Source of the DNA: Hydractinia symbiolongicarpus
Taxonomy: Eukaryota; Cnidaria; Hydrozoa; Anthoathecata; Hydractiniidae
Direction of reading: 5' to 3'
DNA: 64,000 nt
Assembly (NCBI RefSeq): GCF_029227915.1
Contig: NC_079882.1
Span: 9,982,001-10,046,000 of the forward strand
In this document: positions 1-10,700 of the stretch, piece after piece
Numbering within the stretch: position 1 is the first letter of the stretch
How the letters are laid out: the number at the start of each line of letters is the position of its first letter
Program-made: the position numbers and the translations under genes
Notes under the pieces: model-generated
Database searches by the model: none
The model's input: the letters and a program-made list of their open reading frames with translations, nothing else
What the model was told of the DNA's origin: nothing

Positions 1-250
1 CCTGACTTTTTCAAGAAATTCTACAGCCAAACAGAAAAACAAATTAACTAAAACCGTTTAAACATTAATAAGGCATGCAACTTTGCATTTGCAATTTTTG
101 AATTTATAAAAATAAAGTTCTATCAGTCTACTAAGTCAAGTTAAAAGACAAAAAATTCCCTGATTTTCCTGAAAAAATGGGTCTTTTTTCCTGACTTTCC
201 CTGACCACAGATAAAGTTCCCTGACTTTCCCTGATTTCCCTGACTTGGTT
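1..250. repeat. CCCTGACTTT-rich low-complexity repeat
   Basis: The motif CCTGACTTT and variants (CCCTGACTTTCCCTGA) recur several times between about 1 and 245. No reading frame is supported. It is probably the end of a dispersed repeat that continues left of the window. What it belongs to cannot be told from this copy. Confidence 0.4.
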
Positions 251-1571
251 GAAGCTCTGAATTTGTGTCATATTTTTTTAATAACATACAAGATTGTTTT
301 AACAACAGCAGATAGTTTTTTTCAGTTTACCTTAAAAATTAAATCTACCTAAGAATTCCAAGCTTCTAAACCTGCAATCTACTTTGGTTCCTACCAATTC
401 AAAAAGTCTTTAAGACACTTTGTCTATACTAATCCTTTACCTTTTGCTTCTGTTGAAAAAAGTTTTGATGAGCATATTATACTTCTAGGTAACAATTCCA
501 ATTTCTAAAAAAAAAGTTGTCAAATATTTCTTGGTACATTTGATCACACGACTAAAAGAAATTGCAGATGATTTGAATGCATCCTGCATGATGATGTGGA
601 GATAATGCAGACAATAATGCACAGTCAAACCTGTGTTAACGGCAATTTCTCTATAACAACCAGTTTAAAGTGGACTCCTCTGATTTCAGTGGAAGTCGGA
701 CCTGCCAATAGTGGTCGGCCACAAAATTTGGCTCCCTAGTTGTATCACAACCTGTATATAACAGCCACTAAAATAAGATTGCTCACTGCCGTTGTAAGTC
801 GTTTTGTTTTCGTGGTAATTTAATTGTCGAAAACTCCATATATTTTGCACAATGAAATCAACTCACTTGCTACTTACATGCTATATGATTACATTATTTG
901 TTTCTGATAACCTGTTTTTGTGACATGAAAGTTTTAGTAAAACTTTATTTATTTTGCACAGTGCACTATATTTAATTATAAAAGAACATTTACATGTTAA
1001 GCTAATATGCCACCATGAGTTGGCTAATAAAGTCAAAAATGTTCAAAACTTTTCAGATTTAATGTTTGAATTTTTCTGATAACCCTTCTTGAATGATTGA
1101 GGCATTATGTGAAACCAGCAATTGAAATGCGTCATTATATCGTTATATATTGGATCAATTCTTTTCTATGTACATTGTTTTTTAAACCCAATCCTTGAGT
1201 TTCACTAAAATTTAAACTAAACAGGTTTTTTAAAGCTGTTCTCATTCATTTTTTGACTTTTTTTAACTTCAAATGTTTTGTTGACAAAATGTTTAAGATT
1301 TTGAGACATTTTCCTAAGAGGTGGGGTGAATAAAAGTGAGTAAGTCAAAAAAAAAAAAATAAATACTGACTTTAAAGAAAAAATTTTTTTCTGGTTTGGG
1401 AACCCATAAATAAGCAAAAGAAGTTGGAAGTTGGAAAACGCAAATACAAACCATAATAAAAAATAGAGATGAAATACTTAAAAGTTGTCAAAATAACGAA
1501 CCAGCTTAACGAAAGCGTAAAAGCAGTAAAAATACCACCCACAAAAAAATTAATAATTTAATGTGGGAGTG

Positions 1572-2015
1572 GTTCAAAGATCATCTGCTAGACACCTTCC
1601 AGTCAGTGGTCCGCTTATTCAGGAAAGAGCTTTAAAGTTTGCTGAAGATCTTGGAGTGGAAGAATCTTGTCAAATGGCTGGCATTGAAGTTTTGGGCAAC
1701 GAAACAATTTAGCATTTAAGGGAAAGCGGAGATGCAGCTCAGGACTTGTTTGAAGAAATAAATGTATTGCAAGCTATTACTTGGCTAAAGAGAGTTGGTA
1801 AAGTTTTGCGAGAGCCGATTTACCAATGTTGCATAAACAGTGGGTTTGATGTAGCTTGTAGAGATGGCAAAGGTAAGGTTACAAAACCTAACTTTGTAAG
1901 AACAATTAAGAACATTATAATCCGAATTATGCAAATATGTGTGTTTCATTTCTTTACCAAATCTCTTGTAACAAAATATTTACAAGTCACAAGCTCGGAT
2001 TTTTATATCTTATAG
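1572..2015 (+). pseudogene. pogo/Tigger-like transposase remnant
   Basis: The first part (about 1572-1712) is a CENPB HTH-like stretch ending at a stop near 1710. The second (from about 1743) reads FEEINVLQAITWLKRVGKVL, then IYQCCINSGF, as in the C-terminal part of Tigger/Jerky transposases. In intact members roughly 200 residues with the DD(D/E) triad separate these segments; here they nearly abut. Beyond about residue 40 of the second part the frame runs into noncoding sequence. Confidence 0.55.
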
Positions 2016-2460
2016 TAACACTTTTTGAACAAGTTTTGTTTGTAATACACCTTTCCCGAATTTCATAAAATTATAACAATTATGATGTCATCCGAAATTT
2101 TATGTTTCTGTGCTAAGGATATTCAGATAGAATAGCAAATTATCATGACAAAAATGAAGTTTTTAGAGCAATATAATATTCTGGTTGGATTTTATTTAGA
2201 TTTGAAGAAAAAAATATTTTGAAAACGAGGCTATTCTTAGGAAGCTCAGCTATATGAAGGGTTTGACCGTACCTTTCAGCTCGGAATTGAGGCACTTAAG
2301 GAACAAAAATATTTACAGAATTAGGTAATTGTTCTACCTTTTTCTAAGGAACTTGGGGATAAGAATCATTTTAGCATCGACCTCTTTAATTGAGTTTGGC
2401 ATAATTAGGAAATTCAGGAAAGGTCTATTTATAATCTACTTCCTTATTAAAAACTTCATA

Positions 2461-2522
2461 ATAACAAAACTCTGCATGCAAAATTATTTAACCAACAAAA
2501 CTCTGCATGCAAAATTATTTAA
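2461..2522. repeat. Two-copy 31-nt tandem repeat
   Basis: The unit containing AAAACTCTGCATGCAAAATT occurs twice head to tail, almost identically, inside the decayed pogo-like element. It looks like a recent local duplication. Confidence 0.7.
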
Positions 2523-3179
2523 CTATCTCTATTAGATCAAACAGCCTTGCCTATGATTTGTTTGGTGGTTTGATGGAAGAATTCTTTAATATTAAAGAAC
2601 AATGCCAGGCTGGCGATATTAAAGATTTATTAAACTAATGCTTTGAAATATCATTCGAAAATATTGCACAGCTCGAGATTATTTTTTTTTAAGAAGATCC
2701 CTCACAAAAACACTGGGATATACCTGCAAATGAAATTATAAAATCTTTCATTGAATCTAGTGACAGAGACAAAAGTGACGTTAATGAGCGACAGGACAGG
2801 TCAGACATTATGATTTCATTGCGCATTAAACATTTGCCTTACAATGGCCTAAAGAAGTTATTAGTTTCGCAAATCTAGAGTGTCGATTGGAACACTTTTT
2901 TATGTTGGAGAAAGCTACTGCCAGGCAGTCGACAATAACTGAATTTCCTTAATAGTTTATAAGTATGCAGTATTGTCGTTGTAATGTTAGGTTTTGTTAC
3001 TAGGACCATTTTTTGGTATTGGATCAAAAATTTACCATCTTTAAAAGATCAAGTTGCATGCAGTAGGGATTTGCATTGGCCATTATTGACAGGTTTTCTC
3101 TACAATGGCCACCTGTCCTAAACAGCCAGTATTTTTGGTTCCCTGTTATAGACAGGTTTAACTGTATATGAGGACAAGG

Positions 3180-3774
3180 AAGATTATAACAACAATGTCA
3201 ACAAAAGCAATACATTATATGCTATATATTTAATAACCATTATTACCTTTACACAATGTTTAAGTTTTGGGGCATACTTTCCAGTACCTAAAAATAGTAT
3301 ATTATATATCCAATTTCATGGTTGACCGTTGATGTTAGCATAAGATTTTGACGTTTGAGTGTGAAGGATTTAATTGCACAAGAATGGAAACATAATGGGT
3401 AAGGTAAAGGTACAAAAAATACAGTAGAGAAAAATAATAAGGTACTTGCCTGGAACACATGTTGATAAACTTCGTTTTGCAAGCAAATTACCAATATGAA
3501 GTAGCTTCATTGCAATTCTAATTAAAATAAACAAAAAAACTATGATTCCAATTATCAAAATCTTTGCTTTAGAAAAGGAATGACATTGAAAATCACAGTG
3601 GAGGCTGCAACAAGTTGTATAAAATGTGGATGAGATACATCACTACCATTGTAAACACAAGATTGAATAAATTAAGATTAAACATTACTAAGTGGTTATT
3701 CAACTTTTCATTATTTGTATAACAGGTATTTACTTGTGCAGGTTGAGATTCCTGGCTATGAAGATTGCAAAATC
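3180..3774. other. Intergenic, no recognised feature
   Basis: AT-rich sequence between the pogo-like element and the LINE tail. Short frames on the minus strand (for example 3288-3494) have low-complexity hydrophobic translations and no family resemblance. I see no gene here. Confidence 0.4.
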
Positions 3775-3917
3775 ACATTAGATAAGATAAGATAAGAGAA
3801 TTTTTTTTATTAATCAAAAATAGCTGTCAGTTCAAATAATTAAACAAATTGGTAATATGAAGAGAAAAAACAAACAAACTATTTTTGAAGGGAGACCTTA
3901 CCTAATAGCAGAATGCT
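3775..3917 (-). mobile_element. 5'-truncated LINE 3' end with TTATC tail
   Basis: The reverse complement closely matches the 3' untranslated end of the LINE at 33555-35573: shared segments include GGTAAGGTCTCCCTTCAAAA, the GTTTGTTTGTTTTTTCTCTT stretch and AGCTATTTTTGATTAATAAA. Both copies end in repeated TTATC units rather than poly(A). Only about 140 bases are present, as expected for a copy cut short during reverse transcription. The match appears to stop near 3917. Confidence 0.8.
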
Positions 3918-3959
3918 TGTACCCTGTGCCAAATAGAGCAGACTCTGAAGTGTGCCGGG

Positions 3960-4920
3960 TTAAAGGATTTTTTTATTACTAGCCTTTCTAATTCAGTTTA
4001 TTTCATGACGACAGAACATTGGCAACGTTAAATGACATTTTCCTGTTTTACGTCAACAAATTAGTGTTTGACATTGGCAATTTATATTGTTTTGTGACCA
4101 TTATGCTCCAATACAAAAATAAAAGTTGAATTTAAAGAATTTACAACTAACTTGAATAAAAAATGTCAGCAATAGCCAAAAGTCAGTGTGAAATAGAAAG
4201 CCTGCTACTACAACATCTGTTAAAATTAATTTAGATGAGAAACATGCACATAATTACTGAGGTGTACAAATCTACCACACACCCTTTTAGAACTTAGAAA
4301 CGATATGGGCTGCAATCCTCCTACCTTGTGGCTATTAAAACAGATGGAAGACTTTTTAGGTTAAATATCATTTTGGTCTACAGTCAAGCCTGTGTTTAAG
4401 GCCAACCTTTTAACTTTTTAGATAAGACTTGCTTAAAAGAATTAACATAGAAATATAAAAAAATGTCCCCATAATGAAGGCATGTCTCTGAATTTTAAGG
4501 CGTACACTGACACTTTCTCTTTGTATATATTTGGAGACATTGTCTATATTTTCAGAAATGTGTTGTACTACTACTGCTAGTGCAATTTTTTAGAATGATT
4601 GATTATGGAAAATGTACTTGATTTGATTCATAAATAAAGGCCCTGTTAACGAAGTCGAGCACTTATTATATTTTCCTATTCCTGTCACATGGAGGTAGTG
4701 AATCTTAGTATTGTGTGTGATTTATCATCAAGCTAATCAGAGGATTGACAGACAATAAACCGGTCTAATTTTTCCTATTGGTTGCACATATTGCTTTGAT
4801 TGACAATATAGTGAATAATGAAATTTTCCGGGATGTGTTTTTGGTCTAGGACAAAAAAAGGTGATGTAATTTCCTTTGGCCTAATGGTAAATATTCGCTT
4901 GCCCATATTAAATTGCTGCC
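3960..4920. other. Intergenic, possible decayed pogo-type terminus
   Basis: No gene is supported. CAGTCAAGCCTGTGTTTAA at about 4381 resembles the pogo-like terminal repeat at 622. No matching inverted partner was found nearby, so it may be a solo relic. Confidence 0.3.
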
Positions 4921-4926
4921 AAATTA

Positions 4927-5795
4927 CAGGAGTCCCAGGCAAAAACAAAGATTTTATTCTTGTTTTTATGCCAATTTACACCCTATTTTTATGCTATTTT
5001 ATGTTTTTTACTTCTAATTTCATGCTATTTTTTATGAAAATTTAGCTAATTTTATGCCAATTTTATGCCAATGCCTAAATTTGATAACTGCATGGTTCAA
5101 TGGTCCTTACTAATTTCTCATAGATTTGACGAATCTCCTACAAAAACTGGAGAACCCTTGGAAAACTGGTTAAACATTGTTCATTGCTAAACAATGGGTT
5201 AAATCAATCAAGTCTAAGGGTTCCCCTCTTAAATTTGTTTCTGGTTTTTATCAACTATTATTGCAAAGCTTGTAACATTTCTGCCTTCATTACTAAATTT
5301 TCTTGGCTTAGGAATAAACTGCCTTGACTAAGACTTAACTTGCCATCTTCGGAATTAGCTGGTTGATGAGATCTTTTTTTGACCCAGATGTATGACACTT
5401 TGCATGTGATTTTACTTGAGATAACCCACTGTTGTCAATTTTGAATGCTTTAACACAAATTTTACAATAAGCTGAAAATTTATCATTTTTAACTAAACTG
5501 ACAGGTTAGCTTTTCCCCACTCTGAACAGTGTTTAATCAATCACTATTGTAATTACTATAACCTTAAAAAAAGTTGTTCTACTCTCTTCTCAACTTAAAT
5601 AATTGCTACAAACTCTGGGAAATGTCATAAGAATAATAAATGCTAATAATAAAGAGCAAACAAAAGTTTGGAGAACACGTACAGAAATTATGATTTTTTA
5701 TGCCAACAAATCAATTTCATGCTAATTTTATGATTTTTGAGAAAAAATTGCTCATTTTATGATTTTTTATGATTTTATGCCAGCTGGGATCCCTG
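4927..5795 (-). mobile_element. hAT-like non-autonomous element with BED finger
   Basis: Imperfect terminal inverted repeats (CAGGAGTCCCAGGC at 4927 and CAGGGATCCCAGC inverted at 5795) are flanked on both sides by the direct repeat AAATTA (4921-4926 and 5796-5801), a convincing 6-bp target-site duplication. The interior has ATGCCAATTTTATG-like repeats and, on the minus strand, a BED-type zinc finger fragment (about 5490-5342). No transposase core is visible. The 6-bp duplication is shorter than the usual 8 bp of hAT elements. Confidence 0.6.
5342..5490 (-). pseudogene. BED-type zinc finger fragment (hAT-derived)
   Basis: The minus-strand frame reads KNDKFSAYCKICVKAFKI followed by SGLSQVKSHAKCHTSGSKK. 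This gives C-x2-C, then H and a second H five residues apart, the layout of N-terminal BED fingers in hAT transposases of invertebrates. No start codon or downstream catalytic domain is seen. The fragment lies inside the terminal-repeat-bounded element. Confidence 0.55.
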
Positions 5796-6160
5796 AAATT
5801 ACCAAATGGGAAGGTGGTCCTAAGTATTATTGGAACCTTATTTTTCAACTTGCATAAAATGGGCATAAAAAAGTCCTGTATATATTTCTTTTCAATATAT
5901 TTTAGAAAAAAATTATTTCACTTTTCCTCATGGTCAGAGCCTTCTTAATTCATAACAGTTTGCTTCCTTTTTTTAATTCTCAATAAGAGCGTTGAAACAA
6001 AAGAAAGATTTATTTAAACAATGGTTAGCTGAAACTGTTAACTGGTGTATATATAATTAGCTTCTCTAATAAATTCAGAAATTTAGGATAAATTTCAATT
6101 TGGAAATAGCTATTTACAGCTACTAAGAATGCTGGATTTTACCCTGTTGTGGCCAACAAC

Positions 6161-6524
6161 AATACACCTTTACGATAATTCGGGAAAACTAACACTTCAT
6201 CGCAGCTTATTTTACAATCAGAGGAGGTAAACATCACACTTTTATAAGAGTTTATTAAGGAGAAAACACGTTTTTTCGTAATAACTTTTCTTGCCGCGTT
6301 TTGTTTTTAATGAAAAGTACACATAAGTTGTACCTTATTATTATTAAAGTTTCCTGAAAATTTGAAAGAAATTGATACAACAGAAGTTAAAAAACTGGAG
6401 AAAACATGCTTTCGTCTCTAACAAACTCTCATAAAAACACGATTTTTACCTCCTTTTTTTCTAAAATGTAAAACGATGGAGAGCCGTAGAAATGCATGTA
6501 CAATTGAATTATCGTAAAGGTGCA
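6161..6524. mobile_element. MITE with 17-21 bp terminal inverted repeats
   Basis: CACCTTTACGATAATTC at about 6165-6181 is repeated inverted at 6506-6522 (GAATTATCGTAAAGGTG). The extended arms differ by only one base (AATACACC against AATGCACC). The roughly 360-bp interior is noncoding, so this is a short non-autonomous DNA transposon. Confidence 0.7.
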
Positions 6525-6539
6525 TTATTTTAAACCAAT

Positions 6540-7702
6540 AAAAAATTGATAAATGGAACATGTGTTTACGTGTAAACTTCCCACCTTTCGTTACTTATCT
6601 AATTATATACATTTCACTGTGGCTGTTTGCTTGCAGGTAAATTAAGCTATAGCTAGCTATATAGCTAAGCTGCCTTGGCTGAGTGTGAATTTTACAAACC
6701 CTTTAAATAAACATGATTTTAGCATAGTTACACTGTGATTCTCTTATTTAAACTTTTAGAAGTTTAATTTAAAGGTAACATACTAATTATATATAGTTAA
6801 CAGCACATTTCATTTAAAAGTTTCCCCTGACAGCGCAGGGCAGTTGGAATTTGTTCTCTACTAAAGGCGAGGGCCACCTAGGTTAAACGTAAACTTAATT
6901 CTTACCGAATAATTTAAAACTTTAACGGTGAGCCTTTGTCCCTTAGCAGTCAACAAACATGTATTCGAGTCACGAATACAAGGCGCACCTCTTAATAAAA
7001 GTTAGCGAAATTTACACAGCAGGTCAAGCCGCCATTTTTTATGCCATGAGTGTCTGGTCGTCTCATCTTTCCGCCGTGGCCGTTTTATGTGTTTGGAGGA
7101 ACCCTTACTCCCTAGTTCCGCCCCCTCCCCCTCCTGGAATCTGACATTTATTAATTATATATTGGAAACGATATAATAGGGTTATAAATGAATTTAGTTT
7201 TTATATAAAAGAATGATAAATTTCGATTCCCACCACGGCTTTTTCTAATAAAATGCGTTAGCGGCAGAGGGATTCTGAAAAACTTGACTACTAAAAAGTG
7301 AATTTTTTAATCAAAGGATGAGAATTAAGCATATCGACTATAATGTTAGTTAAAAAAATAATTTTAAAATATCTGGAACTGTTTCAAAAAGTCGTTTTTC
7401 AACCAATGTAATACAAAACATGTATTCTCTAAAAAAGTCCTGGGATATAGGTTGTACGAGCTTCTGGGAAATGATGTATCTCGACCGCTGACCGGCGCAA
7501 TTAGCAAAACAAGGACCGTATAAAAATTGACGTGGACTACCCTGTTTAAGCTCAGCGACGGAGTGTCCCGTTTCTAGACCCTCCTCTGCCAGTGAGATCT
7601 CAACGATAAACTGGACATGTAGGCAGTCAATTAAAACGTGGATTCTTTTTTACTATTAGACAATCAAGTACTTTTAAAATTTATTTAATTTATCAGCCGA
7701 AC
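6540..7702 (+). promoter_or_regulatory. Upstream/5' UTR region of the TM9SF3-like gene
   Basis: This is relatively GC-richer sequence in front of the first coding exon. The minus-strand read of 7028-7038 is AAAATGGCGGC, which fits the YY1-type core AANATGGCGGC. Short reading frames here (for example 6959-7141, ending in a proline run) resemble no known family. The promoter role is inferred from position and base composition only. Confidence 0.25.
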
Positions 7703-10700
7703 ATGATTTCATTATATCCAATCATCATATCCACATTACTGCTTGTCTCACCTGTAAAGTTAGATGAACACGACCACAAAGTAAGTTTTTTCGGTACTAT
7801 TAGTTACAGCGTAGCTGGCTATAGTGTCCACCAGCCATTATGTATAATAATGACAGTTATACCTCATCATCATGGTAAACTGTTTATTGATTTAAAAAAC
7901 ATATAGCTATAGCTAACCTTCCTTTTTGCCTTTTATCTAAATGTCCATAGAAATAAAATGTGTTAAACATAATCTTTGGCCTTAATACACTCAATCATAG
8001 TGCCATGTTTTTCCTGCGCACACAGAAATGGAGGTAACTTTTCAGATTAGTTTGTTTACAATTTCACCTCCATTTCTGCGCGCGCATTGAGCATTACGTA
8101 ATCACTTAGATGCGTGCACAAGTATATATTGGGACTGTGATGACATAGTATCAAGTCGTATAAGTTTGCCAACATTTCAGTAAAACTTACCTAAAATGCC
8201 ATATGCCTATACTATTGTGTTTTTTTTTACTAAACGAATTGCAGGGGTGATCTACCCTGTTGAAGACTCATAAATTCACCAGGTTATGTGTAAGTTTGCC
8301 ATATTGTTTAAATTGATTAAATATGATTAGTAAAAATGGAAATAAAAAATACGGGACAGTTAAACAACACTAAACAACAAAAAGTGTTAGCTGTTCCTAG
8401 AAGTCTTAATTTTGTAAGTGACAAACTTGCCCACCCAGCAAGCTTATACGACTTGATGCTAGAGCATACTAATGTCACCGTTGAGATCTCTTATAATAAT
8501 ATGAAAACTGGTCTTTAAAATGCAAGGTGAATTGTGTTTATTTTTTTAAAGTGGGTGAAAAGTATATATATGTCTTAAATGATAATCAAAAAATTGAAGA
8601 AACAACATAAAAGCTTCAGTGCCCTTTTTCAGTGCCCAATTTCATTCATTTTAAAAACTTGAAAAAATCATACTATTTTCAGTGGTGCTTTATCTTACAC
8701 AGAGTGACAACATTACTTTGTCTATGAAAACAAGAATTCCATGAGCTAAACATGCTTTTCCTAGTGTTCATTAACAGTTTATTAACAGCAGGACTTTAAG
8801 CATTGTATTCCAAAAGCCCTGTACATTTGACAGGAAACATAATGGTAGATAAATTGTGATGGTATCACAAACAAACTTTGTCAATAAAGTTCAATTACAA
8901 CAAAACTTCCATCGCCTATGGACAATTACTTTGAACTGATGTCACACTCCAAAACAACGAGAAATAATAAACACTCAATAAAGTTACCAAAGGTGAAAAC
9001 TAAGAAAGCACAAAGTGTTTTTTTCTGTCAAGGTGCACATATTTACAATAGTTAGTCAAGAGACATCCTTTACTAAAATAACGAGAATGTGTTTTTAAAG
9101 AAATTAGATAATTTCAGCTTTTAACTTTTTTAACTTTTTATCTCTAACTTCTAACTAGTTTCCAGCATAGTTTGGAAAATTTATGGTATTATACTATTTT
9201 CTATCATGTATTTTTGCTTTTAAAATTATTGTTTTATTCTTTCTTTGACAGGACTCGTTTGGAATGCAGTTATTTTACACTTGTAAATATATATGTAAAC
9301 ATTATGTATATAAACTGAAACGACCTATCCGGTATAAATATTTTTAAATAAATAAATGTAGAGGTAGAAAAGAGAATTTATTTTGAAAGTGGAGTTAGAA
9401 GTAATAATGTAAAGTTGGAATTAGAGAAGTAAAAGTTAAAAGCAGAGAGTTTGAATTAGAATTTACACAAGATTAGAAACCAGAAAAAGTAGCTAACCTA
9501 GAGCTATACATGTTCCTTTTTATGTAAATAAATTGTCAAGCAGACTCACATTCCTAGAAAGAAGCCATTTTGAAGTCTTAAATTCTTAATTTTTATGTAT
9601 TTTACCGTGTTTGTTCTCATAAAAAACTTAACATATTAGATTATTTTTTTGCATATTGTGTCCCCTAGTGTGTAATTGATGTATTTATCCTAAAATTTAA
9701 TTTGCTATGCTAAGCTGTTAGCTACCAAACAAATTCTCTGGCCAAATGGAAAACCTTGATTTCTTGAGTTAAACTGCAATGTTATAATTTTTACATTACT
9801 ATTGTTGTAGGATCAGTTAGATTCCTAGTTTATATAGCCATCAGATACTTGATGCTTTTTCTTTATATTGTTTCACTAAAGTAGCTAGCGACCTATATAC
9901 CTAGCAGCTAGCTATAACTCTCCAGTTTATATTTAACTGGCTGTCTTAGCGATTGTAGCTAATGTTAGCTTTAAGCTCTCATAGCTAAGTTATCTTGTTA
10001 TTACTTTTATTTAGCTGTCTATTGCTACCTTAGTTTTACTTTTAAGTATCTTTTTTGAGCAGGAATTATAGAAGATGTAACACACCACACAATGTTTCAT
10101 AATAATTTAATGATTTTATGTAATTTTTCTCACATTTCATGTAAATCAACAAGGAAGGGAACAACATGCAATATAACAAGTGGAATAATTTTCTTAAAAT
10201 TATTTTTATGGTTTTGTTTTTGACATTTCTCAGTAAACTTTTGTGAGTCTGCATGTAAAATACCAAAGGGACTTTTTTTTTGTAAATTCGTATTTTACAA
10301 GGGTTGTTGACATTTTAGGGGAAATTTACGTGTGTTTTCGAAAACTTGGGTTAAAATTTTGCAGGGGAGCATGGCATATGATTGTCCATTGCTTGTGTTG
10401 CAAATTGAAGTTTTTGTAATGTGTCAACTGTTGTGAATGTGAACCACATTCAATATACCAAAAGAAAAGGTCTTTTTAGATTTAGAATTCACGGTTTTTT
10501 GGTGTATATATAAACTTTTGTTAGGTAGAGAAGTTATTAGGAGGTGTGCATGAAAGAAAATGAGGAAATACAATCAGAAAAAACAACAAATTAGCATAAC
10601 TTGCAGGCCATTCCTTGAAACGAGTGTGATCGCACGCGCACTCGCCCGCACACTCGAAAAAATTTACGAGTGCTTTTTATTGCACTCGTGAATTTTTTCT

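Larger units (their letters stand above)
622..3164 (+). mobile_element. Degenerate pogo/Tigger-like DNA transposon, internal deletion
   Basis: Imperfect terminal inverted repeats frame the element: CAGTCAAACCTGTGTTAAC at 622 and, inverted, CAGTTAAACCTGTCTATAAC ending at 3164, with TA following the right end. Inside, about 1572-1712 reads as a CENP-B-type helix-turn-helix segment (motif LPVSGPLIQERALKFAEDLG) and about 1743-1850 as the piece near the transposase C-terminus (A.TWLKRV...IYQCCINSGF). A final remnant near 2900-2953 ends ARQSTITEF. The DDE catalytic core that should lie between the first two parts is missing, and stops interrupt the frames. This pattern matches Tc1/mariner-superfamily pogo/Tigger elements. 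It is a dead deletion derivative. Confidence 0.65.

Noticed and set aside
6959-7144. Short frame ending in a proline run
   Set aside because: No homology seen; lies in the presumed promoter/5' UTR and has no clear gene context.
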